44,882 bases of DNA from Pseudomonadota bacterium (GTDB lineage: Bacteria; Pseudomonadota; Gammaproteobacteria; Burkholderiales; Thiobacillaceae), in NCBI GenBank assembly GCA_021849595.1, contig JAJZSR010000004.1:1-44882 (forward strand), given 5' to 3'. Position numbers and translations under genes: made by a program. This document shows, piece by piece, positions 1 to 7,565 of this stretch; within the stretch, counting starts at the first letter, position 1; each line of letters starts with the position of its first letter. The notes beneath the pieces were generated by a model. That model did no database searches, had not been told where the DNA came from, and saw nothing but the letters and a program-made list of their open reading frames with translations.

Positions 1-315
1 GGCTTCCCATTCAGCCGCCGGATCATGCCCGCCGCGCCGTGCTGCCTTCCATGCACCAGCAATCGAACGGGCTTGGGTCAAAGACTGTTGCCCATGCCGT
101 AGCCATTCTGGAATGCTGTTGCCTGACGCACCGTCGCGCGCATACCCGCCGATGGTGTATTTTGTTCGCTTGCCTTGATGCTCATACTCGATTACCCATG
201 TTTTCGTCCCGTGCGGGCGCACTCGCAAAAACAATCCGTCGCCATCGCCCAAAAGCCGGTCGCGCTTCGGATCAGGCTTGGCGGTTTCACACGTCACAGC
301 GGCTAGTTTTCCCAT
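1..315 (-). CDS. Tyrosine integrase (P4-type), N-terminal part, cut by window edge
   Basis: Reading the minus strand from an ATG at 315 gives 105 open codons running off the left edge. The translation holds the arm-binding N-terminal domain of P4-type phage and island integrases: DGDGLFLRVRPHGTKTW, then an EYEHQGKR..YTIGGY strand, then SLTQARSIA followed by a GGHDPA-type motif (in the family, R-x-G-x-D-P). The catalytic C-terminal half with its Arg-His-Arg-Tyr residues lies outside the window. Such integrases insert islands or prophages at a chromosomal site near the integrase gene, so the left edge is probably the end of a mobile element. Whether the gene is intact cannot be judged here. Confidence 0.85.
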   Translation of the reverse strand, partial: MGKLAAVTCETAKPDPKRDRLLGDGDGLFLRVRPHGTKTWVIEYEHQGKRTKYTIGGYARDGASGNSIPEWLRHGQQSLTQARSIAGAWKAARRGGHDPAAEWEA

Positions 316-458
316 GTCGGCTCCTTGGGTGGGATTCTGGGTGGGAATACGGTAAGGCTTGGGTGGGATTTTACGGGAACGAGCGGGAACAGGCAAACGG
401 CTATAAATACGATGAAACAATGTACTAAAGGAATTCTAGGGAATCAAAAGGAATTTAT
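316..458. repeat. Short direct repeats upstream of the integrase; probable arm-binding or attachment region
   Basis: The gap between the divergent integrase and EVE genes holds tandem G-rich repeats. TGGGTGGGATT occurs at 326-336 and 360-370, with a near copy TGGGTGGGAAT at 338-348, and CGGGAAC occurs at 374-380 and 384-390. Closer to the EVE gene, AAAGGAATT occurs at 428-436 and 448-456. Repeats like the first set are what integrase arm-type sites or excisionase sites look like. No tRNA gene or duplicated core site is visible, so the exact attachment site is not located. Confidence 0.55.
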
Positions 459-914
459 ATGCGTTATTGGCTGATGAAATCCGAACCTTCCGACGTCAGC
501 ATCGACGATCTTGCCGCCATGCCCGAGCAAAGCGTGCCCTGGTACGGTGTGCGCAATTACCAGGCGCGCAACTTCATGCGCGACCAGATGCGCGTCGGCG
601 ACCCGGTGCTGTTCTACCACTCCAGTTGCGCCGAGCCCGGCATCGCTGGGCTGGCCGTGGTGAGCAAGCTTGCCTACCCGGACGAGACGCAGTTCGACCC
701 GGCCAACAAGTACTATGATCCCAAGGCCAGCCCCGAACGCCCACGCTGGTTCAACGTCGATGTCAAACTGGTGAAAAAAACCCGCCTCGTAAACATCAGG
801 GAATTGCGCAGCCATCCCGAACTGGCAAACATGCGCATCCTGCAGAAAGGCAACCGCCTGTCCATCACCCCGGTCGATCCGGCCGAATACGCGTTCATTC
901 TGAGCAGACTATAG
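459..914 (+). CDS. EVE-domain protein (thymocyte nuclear protein 1 type)
   Basis: A 151-residue protein that is essentially one EVE domain, starting with the family's RYWLMKSEP. It continues with WYGVRNYQARNFMRD near residues 29-43, a VLFYHSS segment, and PRWFNVDV. EVE domains are related to PUA and YTH folds and bind modified bases in nucleic acid. In bacteria they occur both as free-standing housekeeping proteins and fused to restriction-type enzymes. The AAGGAATT in front of the ATG serves as ribosome site. The next gene starts 10 bases after the stop, so the two are probably cotranscribed. The actual ligand is unknown. Confidence 0.85.
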   Translation: MRYWLMKSEPSDVSIDDLAAMPEQSVPWYGVRNYQARNFMRDQMRVGDPVLFYHSSCAEPGIAGLAVVSKLAYPDETQFDPANKYYDPKASPERPRWFNVDVKLVKKTRLVNIRELRSHPELANMRILQKGNRLSITPVDPAEYAFILSRL

Positions 915-924
915 AGGCGCAATC

Positions 925-1257
925 ATGACTTTCCGGGAACTGCTCGCTTATGTGGGCGCGCACAGCAAACATGACTTCCTGGATGGCGACGTGACGGATA
1001 CCCTGGCGAAAACCCGCGCCGGCGGCCACCGCAACCCCTTGGCCGCGCAAATTCTCGGCGCCCTGGACGAAAAGCTGGGTCGTGATGGGCTGGACGCTCC
1101 GGTGGAACGTGCTTCCGCCATCAATGCCCTGGGGCCGCTGCGCCTGGCCTTCATGCGCGACGACGCGCCGGTGGAGGGTTTTCGCCTGATCGAAGAAATC
1201 GTTTATCTCATCGACGGCGCCTTCAACGACGAGGCCCAGCGGGCAGGCCCTTCCTGA
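925..1257 (+). CDS. Small hypothetical protein downstream of the EVE gene
   Basis: A 110-residue soluble protein that I do not recognise. It has no signal peptide or membrane segment and looks mostly helical, with a charged middle part (GALDEKLGRDGLD) and an acidic end containing GFRLIEEIVYLIDGAF. Base composition and codon use match the neighbours, and the ATG follows the EVE stop by 10 bases, which supports a two-gene unit. It ends 68 bases before the convergent purC stop. That 68-base gap can form an imperfect GC hairpin but has no T-run, so I do not call a terminator there. Confidence 0.6.
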   Translation: MTFRELLAYVGAHSKHDFLDGDVTDTLAKTRAGGHRNPLAAQILGALDEKLGRDGLDAPVERASAINALGPLRLAFMRDDAPVEGFRLIEEIVYLIDGAFNDEAQRAGPS

Positions 1258-1325
1258 GCGCCCGATTTTTCCGGCGCGGCCTGCCGGCCCAAGGCGGGCA
1301 CGCCCCCGAATCCCCGACGAATCAA

Positions 1326-2225
1326 CTATGCCGCAGCGGACGGCGAACCTATCAGCCGGCTCAAAGCTTCGCGGTATTTCTGCGCGGTTTTTTCCACCAC
1401 TTCGGGAGGAACGGCGGGTGCCGGCGGGCGTTTGTTCCAGCCGCTGGAGGTAAGCCAGTCGCGCACGTACTGCTTGTCGAAACTGGGCGGGTTTTCGCCC
1501 ACGCGGTATTGATCGGCAGGCCAGAAGCGGCTCGAATCGGGTGTCAGGGCTTCGTCGATCAGATACAGACGTCCCGCCGCGTCGACGCCGAATTCAAATT
1601 TCGTGTCGGCGATGATGATGCCGCGGGAGACGGCGTACTCGGCGGCCCGGCGATAAAGCTCCAGGGCGGCATCCCTGACCCGCGAAGCCAGTTCCGCTCC
1701 CAGCAACTCGACGGTACGCGCATAGTCGATGTTTTCGTCGTGCGCACCCACCGCCGCCTTGGTCGAAGGGGTATAAAGCGGCTGCGGCAGGCGCTCCGCA
1801 AGCTTGAGGCCGGCGGGCAGCGCCTGTCCGCACACGGCGCCGCTGGCCAGGTAGTCCTGCCAGCCCGAGCCCACAAGATAGCCGCGCACGATGGCCTCGA
1901 CCGGCAGCGGTCGGAGGCTTTTCACCACCACCGCGCGGCCCGCCACCTGGTCGCGCTCGTCGTCGCGCACGACGCTTTCCGGGCTGACCGCCAGCAGGTG
2001 ATTGGGCAGCACGGCAGCGAGCTTGCTAAACCAGAAACAGGAGATTTCCGTCAGCATGCGTCCCTTGCCGGGTATGGGCGTAGGCAAAACCACGTCGAAG
2101 GCCGAAAGGCGATCCGTGGCCACCAACAGCAGGCGTTCCTCATCCACCCTGTAAATGTCGCGCACTTTGCCGCGCGCAATGAGAGGCAAAGAGGCGATAT
2201 GGCTTTCCATCAGGGCGAGTGTCAT
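1326..2225 (-). CDS. purC: Phosphoribosylaminoimidazole-succinocarboxamide synthase (SAICAR synthetase)
   Basis: PurC joins aspartate to carboxyaminoimidazole ribonucleotide using ATP in purine synthesis. The 299-residue protein has the long form common in proteobacteria. It carries RGKVRDIY near residues 18-25, [11 protein letters not shown] near 36-46, the [11 protein letters not shown] segment, and [11 protein letters not shown] followed by [15 protein letters not shown]. The ATG at 2225 gives the usual N-terminus; a second ATG five codons later is possible. It is divergent from the glycosyltransferase gene and separate from purM/purN further along. Confidence 0.96.
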   Translation of the reverse strand: MTLALMESHIASLPLIARGKVRDIYRVDEERLLLVATDRLSAFDVVLPTPIPGKGRMLTEISCFWFSKLAAVLPNHLLAVSPESVVRDDERDQVAGRAVVVKSLRPLPVEAIVRGYLVGSGWQDYLASGAVCGQALPAGLKLAERLPQPLYTPSTKAAVGAHDENIDYARTVELLGAELASRVRDAALELYRRAAEYAVSRGIIIADTKFEFGVDAAGRLYLIDEALTPDSSRFWPADQYRVGENPPSFDKQYVRDWLTSSGWNKRPPAPAVPPEVVEKTAQKYREALSRLIGSPSAAA

Positions 2226-2292
2226 AAGGCAGAAAACGTAGCGTTCATGGGCTTCCTATAGGCGCAGCAAGCGGTCGACTGCGGTTTCTGGG

Positions 2293-2298
2293 ATTATA
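2293..2298 (-). promoter_or_regulatory. Perfect -10 hexamer upstream of purC
   Basis: TATAAT lies on the minus strand 68 bases before the purC ATG, but no good -35 hexamer sits 16-18 bases further upstream. On the plus strand the same bases give TATACT at 2295-2300, pointing toward the glycosyltransferase gene, so this AT-rich spot may serve both directions. Confidence 0.4.
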
Positions 2299-2411
2299 CT
2301 TTGGGCTCCTAGTCGACCCGAACCGGGCACGGCCGAGCATCGCCACACGCCGGCTCCGGCATCTCGCGTTCCGGTTCGATGCTTAGCACAGTTTGACGGC
2401 AAGCCGCCTGC

Positions 2412-3404
2412 ATGGATATCCAACCGCCTCCCGCCCCGCCCAGCATCTCCTGCGTGGTTCCCGCCTACAACGAGGCGGAGAACCTGCCCACCCTCCTGGA
2501 ACAGCTCAAGGACGCCCTTTCGGGGCTGACCGACGCCTGGGAAATCATCCTGGTGGACGATGGCAGCCGCGACCGCACGCGCGAGGCGCTGCTGCCCTGG
2601 CGCCACATGCCGGGGCTGATGGTGCTCCATCTGTCGCGCAATTTCGGCAAAGAGGCGGCCCTGAGCGCCGGCCTGGACGCCGCGCGCGGCGACGTCACCT
2701 TTCTGCTCGACGCCGACCTCCAGCACCCCGTGGAACTCCTGCCGCGCATGCTCGACGCCTGGCGCGGCGGCGCGGAAATGGTTTACCTGGTACGCGAAAA
2801 CCGCAGCGACGAAGGGTTGCTCAAGCGCATCGGCACGCGCTGGCTATACCGCCTGATGAACTGGAGTTCGCCGGTGTACATTCCTCCCGACGCGGGGGAT
2901 TTTCGCCTGCTGGATCGCAAGGTGGTGATGGCGCTGCGCGAGCTGCCCGAGCGCAACCGCTTCATGAAGGGCCTGTACGCCTGGGTGGGCTTCCGCACCC
3001 AGGCCCTGCCCTACACCCCCGCACCGCGCCTGGCGGGAGAAACCCAGTTCTCCTTCCGCCGCCTGGCGGGGCTCGCCTTGACCGGCCTGACCTCCTTCTC
3101 CACCCTGCCGCTGCGCTTCTGGAGCGCATTGGGCTTCATCCTTGCGGCCCTGGCCCTGAGTTACGGCGTGTGGATCATCATCGACCACTTCATCAACGAA
3201 AACACCGTCCCCGGCTGGGCTACGCTGGTCGTCGGCCTCATGTTCTTCAGCGGCGTACAACTGATTTCCGTCGGCATACTCGGGGAATACCTCGGCCGCG
3301 TCTATGAAGAGGTGAAGCAGCGCCCGCGCTACATCGTGGGCGACAAGTTGGACAACAGCCCGTTGCGCCAACGCGATCTGCCGAGCCGGCAGGAAAGTGC
3401 ATGA
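2412..3404 (+). CDS. Family 2 glycosyltransferase with two C-terminal membrane helices (ArnC/GtrB/FlmF2/LgmA-like)
   Basis: This 330-residue enzyme has a GT-A catalytic domain followed by two membrane spans (about 234-258 and 270-292), the design of enzymes that load a sugar onto undecaprenyl or dolichol phosphate. Visible motifs are VVPAYNEAENL (15-25), ILVDDGSRDRT (46-56) and the metal-binding DAD at 100-102, followed by LQHP. The gtrA-like gene starts inside its stop codon (ATGA overlap). With the ArnT-like and deacetylase genes next door, the likely product is undecaprenyl-phosphate linked to an N-acetylated hexosamine. The sugar itself cannot be read from sequence. Confidence 0.88.
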   Translation: MDIQPPPAPPSISCVVPAYNEAENLPTLLEQLKDALSGLTDAWEIILVDDGSRDRTREALLPWRHMPGLMVLHLSRNFGKEAALSAGLDAARGDVTFLLDADLQHPVELLPRMLDAWRGGAEMVYLVRENRSDEGLLKRIGTRWLYRLMNWSSPVYIPPDAGDFRLLDRKVVMALRELPERNRFMKGLYAWVGFRTQALPYTPAPRLAGETQFSFRRLAGLALTGLTSFSTLPLRFWSALGFILAALALSYGVWIIIDHFINENTVPGWATLVVGLMFFSGVQLISVGILGEYLGRVYEEVKQRPRYIVGDKLDNSPLRQRDLPSRQESA

Positions 3405-3778
3405 GAAGGCTCGCGGCCTTCGGCGCGGTTGGGCTGGCGGCGGCGTCCGTGCATTACCTAGTGGTCTGGCTGCTGGTGTCGCACTACGCCGTCGCACCGC
3501 TCGCCGCCAATGTCGGCGGCTTCCTGGTCGCGTTCTGGACGAGTTTCTTCGGCCACCGCCACCTAAGCTTCGCACACCGCCGCCCGGCACCGGTACGCCG
3601 GGCGCTGCCGCGCTTCGCCGCCGTCGCTCTGGCGAGCTTTGCGGCCAACGAAAGCCTATACGCCTGGCTCCTGGCCTACACCCCGCTGCCCTATACCTGG
3701 GCGCTGATCCTGGTGCTGGGCACGGTCGCCGTCGCCACATACCTCCTGAGCCGCTTTTGGGCCTTTCTGCCCGCCTAG
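3401..3778 (+). CDS. GtrA-family membrane protein
   Basis: A 125-residue protein made of four hydrophobic helices, the usual form of GtrA proteins, which are thought to flip undecaprenyl-phosphate-linked sugars across the inner membrane. Typical features are the FGAVGLAAASVHYL start, the NVGGFLVAFWTSFFGHR segment in the middle, and YLLSRFWAF at the end. It overlaps the glycosyltransferase stop by four bases, so the two are almost certainly translated together. Its last 123 bases lie opposite the 3' end of the convergent ArnT-like gene. Confidence 0.88.
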   Translation: MRRLAAFGAVGLAAASVHYLVVWLLVSHYAVAPLAANVGGFLVAFWTSFFGHRHLSFAHRRPAPVRRALPRFAAVALASFAANESLYAWLLAYTPLPYTWALILVLGTVAVATYLLSRFWAFLPA

Positions 3779-5260
3779 ACGGTATACGCCCACGCCATAC
3801 TGGTGCGCAACCTCGGGACTGGCGGCCACCAGGGGATATTGCGACTTCGCCCAGTCCGGCATGAAAGCCCACGTCACGATGGAGCTGCAGACGTAGTGCT
3901 TGATGCGGTCAGGCGTCACTAGGATCTCGCGTTTGGCCACGGGATCGAAGCTCGCCGACGTGTATAGCTCGGTAGTCCAACTGTCGCCGGCGCTGTACTG
4001 CGGATTGTTCCATTGCCCCATGACGCGGATGGGTTGGGCGCGGTGCAGATAAAAAGGCACACTATAGTAATAGCTCTCGATGAACATGACCTCGTCGCCA
4101 GGCTTCATTTGCGCACGCACGGTATCGCTCAGATCGACCAGCGATTTGCGATCCTCGACGGTGGTGACGATCACGGCGGCGATGCCCAGCGCCGCGCCGC
4201 CCCATGCGCAGGCCCAGGCCGCACGGCGCCATTTCGCAATCTCCCAATGGCGCTCCAGCCAATGGCCGGCCAAGAGCGCGAAAGCGGGCACCACGGGCAG
4301 GATGTAGCCGATGAGCTTGGAATTGGGAATGGAGAAGAACAACAGGATGGCCCCTATCCATACCCAGGCCAGACGCGTAAGCGGGTGCCCGGTGAGCCCT
4401 TGGCGCTTGGCCCGCACGGTCAGATAAGTCAGCAGCAAAGACCAAGGCAGCAGCCCCAGGAACAGAATCGCGGGATAGAAATACACCGGCTGCGGATTGT
4501 TGAAGCCGGTCGTAACATAGCGGTCGAACTGCTGATAGATAAAGGTGTAATAGAGGAAGCCGGGAAACTTGACTTCCATGAGCGCGAACCAGGGCACGGC
4601 GATGAGCACGAAGAGCACGATGCCGGGCAGCGAAACCAGACGGTAGAGGTGGCTCCAGCGCCGCTCCAGCATCAGCCACAACAGCATCACCAGGCCCGGC
4701 AGGGCGAGGCCGATCAAGCCCTTGGTGAGCACTCCCAAGGCGCTCGCCACATAGGCCAGCGGCAGCACAATGCCGGCCGGTTGGCCTCGCTGCATGCGTT
4801 CGCTGGCAGTGGCGAGCAGCATGATAGTCACCGCGATGAGCGCACCGACCAGCGCGTCCATGCTGGCATATTGCGCGGCGCCGAAGAACAGGGGCATGGT
4901 GGCGAGCACGAACACCGCCAGCGCCGCCGCGCGCCGGTTCAGCCAGCGGTCCATGAACCAGAACAGCACTGCGGCCACGGCAAAGGCCCCCAGCACGGAC
5001 GCCATGCGCGCCGCCCAGGCGTGATAGCCGAAGAGCTTGAGCGATGCCGCGGTGATCCAGTAGAACAACGGCGGCTTGTGGAAGAAAGGCAGGCCATCCA
5101 GGCGCGGCGTGCTCCAGTCGTGCAGACGCAGCATGTCATAGGCGATGCCGACGTAGCGGCCCTCGTCCGGGGGCAGCAGCGGCCTCACCCAGATGGTGGC
5201 CAGCAGCCAGAGAGCAAGCCAGAAAAAAATCCGCGCGGGACGGTATTGTTGTTGCTGCAT
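3656..5260 (-). CDS. ArnT-like lipid A glycosyltransferase (GT39/PMT family)
   Basis: A 534-residue polytopic inner-membrane protein of the ArnT/PMT family, which moves a sugar from undecaprenyl phosphate onto lipid A on the periplasmic side. The first periplasmic loop has the catalytic-type PDEGRYVGIA (31-40), and FFHKPPLFYW follows; about a dozen hydrophobic helices occupy the first 370 residues, then a periplasmic C-terminal domain. Homology appears to end near VYRLGG; the last roughly 35-40 residues are polar and arise because the frame stays open across the antisense strand of gtrA. This may be a lost stop codon or a genuine overlapping tail. Confidence 0.88.
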   Translation of the reverse strand: MQQQQYRPARIFFWLALWLLATIWVRPLLPPDEGRYVGIAYDMLRLHDWSTPRLDGLPFFHKPPLFYWITAASLKLFGYHAWAARMASVLGAFAVAAVLFWFMDRWLNRRAAALAVFVLATMPLFFGAAQYASMDALVGALIAVTIMLLATASERMQRGQPAGIVLPLAYVASALGVLTKGLIGLALPGLVMLLWLMLERRWSHLYRLVSLPGIVLFVLIAVPWFALMEVKFPGFLYYTFIYQQFDRYVTTGFNNPQPVYFYPAILFLGLLPWSLLLTYLTVRAKRQGLTGHPLTRLAWVWIGAILLFFSIPNSKLIGYILPVVPAFALLAGHWLERHWEIAKWRRAAWACAWGGAALGIAAVIVTTVEDRKSLVDLSDTVRAQMKPGDEVMFIESYYYSVPFYLHRAQPIRVMGQWNNPQYSAGDSWTTELYTSASFDPVAKREILVTPDRIKHYVCSSIVTWAFMPDWAKSQYPLVAASPEVAHQYGVGVYRLGGQKGPKAAQEVCGDGDRAQHQDQRPGIGQRGVGQEPGV

Positions 5261-5364
5261 AATGTCTTGTCCGAGTTCCTGCCGTCTGCCGCTATCGATC
5301 GCGCATTCGGGCCGTAAAAAAACAAAAAATTGCCTACTCCGTGGCCGTCGGCCGACCCTAAGTC

Positions 5365-6231
5365 ATGCCAGACACAGACCTGCCCTCCCGCGCCATCGTT
5401 CTATGCGCGGACGACTACGCCTTATCCGAGGGCGTGGATCGCGCGATCCTTGACCTCGCCGCCGCAGGGCGGCTGACCGCAGTCGGCTGCTTGGTGCAGT
5501 CGCCCCGCTGGCCGGCCGCAGCCAAGGCGCTTGCGCCCCTGCACGAACACGTGGACATCGGGCTGCATTTCAACCTTACTGAAGCGCTGGGAAGCGCCTG
5601 GCGCCGCGGACTGCCCCAACTGCTTGCCGCCAGCCAGTTGCGCCTGTTGCCGGCGGCTCCCATCCGCGCCAGCCTGGAAGCGCAACTGGACGCTTTCGCC
5701 GCCGCCCTGGAGATGCCGCCCGACTATGTCGACGGCCATCGCCATGTGCACCAGTTGCCGCAAATCCGCGACCTGCTCCTGGAATCCCTGGAGCGGCACG
5801 GCTGGCGTCCCTGGCTGCGCGTGACCGCGCCGCTGGTGGCAGCCAACGACGCCAGTGCCTTCAAGGCTCGTCTCATTGCCGCCCTTGGGGCGCGGCAGCT
5901 TGCTGCGCGCTGCCGCCGGGCTTCCTGGCCCCACAACCCCGCGTTCACCGGCATATATGGCTTCAACGCCGATGTCCCCGGCTATCTGGCGCTCCTGCAA
6001 AGCTGGTTCGCGCGCATACCGGCCGACACGCTGTTCATGTGCCACCCGGGAGCCGACCCGACACCGCTTGCGGTCGACCCCATCGCACCGGCACGGCTGG
6101 TGGAATACGAGGCGTTGCGCAGCGCGGATTTTACCCGATTGCTCGCACGGCTGAAGCTTCATCCGGCAACCGGCCGAAGTCGCTATGCCCAGCCCCCTGC
6201 GACGGCGGCGGAAACACCACCCGTACCCTAA
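5365..6231 (+). CDS. ChbG/YdjC-family carbohydrate deacetylase (NaxD/HpnK-like)
   Basis: A 288-residue member of the YdjC/ChbG fold, metal-dependent enzymes that remove N-acetyl groups from amino sugars. The metal and catalytic residues are visible: CADDYAL (14-20) with the two Asp, DIGLHFNLTE with His68, and DGHRHVHQLP (123-132) with the ligand His. Francisella NaxD, of this family, deacetylates undecaprenyl-phosphate N-acetylgalactosamine before ArnT-type transfer to lipid A. The neighbours here make the same role the best inference. HpnK in hopanoid clusters is an alternative, but no hopanoid genes are present. Its 3' end overlaps the sensor kinase gene by 101 bases. Confidence 0.85.
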   Translation: MPDTDLPSRAIVLCADDYALSEGVDRAILDLAAAGRLTAVGCLVQSPRWPAAAKALAPLHEHVDIGLHFNLTEALGSAWRRGLPQLLAASQLRLLPAAPIRASLEAQLDAFAAALEMPPDYVDGHRHVHQLPQIRDLLLESLERHGWRPWLRVTAPLVAANDASAFKARLIAALGARQLAARCRRASWPHNPAFTGIYGFNADVPGYLALLQSWFARIPADTLFMCHPGADPTPLAVDPIAPARLVEYEALRSADFTRLLARLKLHPATGRSRYAQPPATAAETPPVP

Positions 6232-7525
6232 GCCCGCTCTGACCATCCGCGCTTGCGGGAGCCAGGCTGACCCGTGCCCCATGGGCATCGGCCACGGCCT
6301 TGACGATGGCCAGGCCCAGGCCGCTGCCGGTTTCCATCTGGCTGCGCCCTGCGCTGCCGCGATAGAACCGGTCGAATACACGCTCGCGCTCCGTGGCGGC
6401 GATGCCGGGGCCATCATCAGCCACTTCCAGGAGCGTACCCCCCGCCTCACGCCCCACACGCACGTCCACCCGCCCCCATTCGGGGATGTAGCGCAAAGCG
6501 TTCTCCACCAGGTTGTTCAACAGCATGCGCACTTTGTGCGGGTCACCGTGCATTTCCAGCGCTGCCTCTGGAGCGATCAGACCCAGATCAATGTTGCGGT
6601 GCGCGGCCTTGGCGCTGAAGTCTTTCACCACGGAAGCGGCCAGCGCCCCCAAGTCGAATGCGCTCTCCTCGCCGACCGCCTGCTCCAGGCGGGAGAGGTC
6701 GAGAAGTTGACGGATGGCCCGCTGAGCGCGCTCGAATCCGGCCTTGAGGTCCGCCTGGGCTCGTGCCCGGGCGGCCTCGTCCTCGCTACGTTCCAGCAGT
6801 TGCATCTGCAGCCCCAGTGCCGCCAGCGGCGTGCGCAACTCATGGGCGGCGTCCGCGACGAAGCGGCGCTGCGACTCCAGCGCCTCGCCCAGCCTGGCCA
6901 TGAGGCCGTTGATGGCCTCCACCATGGGCTGCACTTCGACCGGCAGGCCGTTAGGCGAGACCGGGGTGAGGGAGCTGGGACTGCGATGGTGGATTTCCTG
7001 CGCGGCCCGGTCCAGCGGGGCAAGCCCGCGCTTGAGCGCGTAAGCCTGCATTGCGGCTATAAGCGGCATCATGAGCAGAAAAGGGAGCACTAGGCGCCCG
7101 GCCGACTCCGCCGCCAGGGTTTCGCGCACGGTCACGCGCTGCGCCGCCTGCACCACGCCGGCCGCCGTGGCTAAGGTGTAGAGGCGCCATTGCTCGCCGT
7201 TGACCTCCACCGTGCTGTAGCCGGTAGTACTGGAAAAGGGCAGACGCACGTCGGGATCGCTGCCGAATTCGCGCACGCCCGCGGGGCTGAACACCTGAGT
7301 GAAGAAATCGAATTCGGACGGCTTGCGCGCCGCATAACCGGGTTCCCCGCCGTCCTCGAAGCGGTGATGCGCCAGCACCGCCAAGGCCACCTGGCGCAGT
7401 TGCTGGTCCAACACCGAGCTCCACTCGGCCAGTGCATTGAGGTAGGACGCCGTCACCAGCACAACGGCACCCAGTGCCAACGCGCCCATGAGCCAGCGGG
7501 ACAAATAGCGCCGCAGCGTCGTCAT
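6131..7525 (-). CDS. qseC: Sensor histidine kinase, QseC/PmrB type
   Basis: A 464-residue membrane kinase. It has two membrane spans (about 12-32 and 145-164) bracketing a periplasmic domain of about 110 residues that looks like the 2CSK_N sensor of QseC. A HAMP-like linker follows, then the phospho-acceptor helix AAHELRTPLAAL with His228, and an ATPase domain with NLVENALRY and VADDGPGIA. It follows its response regulator by 40 bases. QseC and PmrB are hard to separate by eye; location beside a lipid A-type locus favours an envelope-stress role. About 25 residues after RVRVVFPPP extend antisense into the deacetylase gene. Confidence 0.87.
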   Translation of the reverse strand: MTTLRRYLSRWLMGALALGAVVLVTASYLNALAEWSSVLDQQLRQVALAVLAHHRFEDGGEPGYAARKPSEFDFFTQVFSPAGVREFGSDPDVRLPFSSTTGYSTVEVNGEQWRLYTLATAAGVVQAAQRVTVRETLAAESAGRLVLPFLLMMPLIAAMQAYALKRGLAPLDRAAQEIHHRSPSSLTPVSPNGLPVEVQPMVEAINGLMARLGEALESQRRFVADAAHELRTPLAALGLQMQLLERSEDEAARARAQADLKAGFERAQRAIRQLLDLSRLEQAVGEESAFDLGALAASVVKDFSAKAAHRNIDLGLIAPEAALEMHGDPHKVRMLLNNLVENALRYIPEWGRVDVRVGREAGGTLLEVADDGPGIAATERERVFDRFYRGSAGRSQMETGSGLGLAIVKAVADAHGARVSLAPASADGQSGLRVRVVFPPPSQGAGHSDFGRLPDEASAVRAIG

Positions 7526-7565
7526 GGCTCTTGCGGGCGGCGGCCTGTTTGCCTGGAAGCGCCGA

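Noticed and set aside
1258-1325. GC hairpin between the small unknown gene and purC as a bidirectional terminator
   Set aside because: The stem includes a wobble pair and no T-run follows in either direction.
2360-2395. GGTTCGAT in the purC/glycosyltransferase gap as the T-loop of a tRNA
   Set aside because: The flanking bases do not form a five-pair T stem, and no anticodon or acceptor stem can be built.
4013-5317. Long plus-strand open frame of 434 codons
   Set aside because: It lies antisense to the ArnT-like gene, has the His/Gln/Arg-rich composition of a reversed high-GC gene and resembles no protein family.
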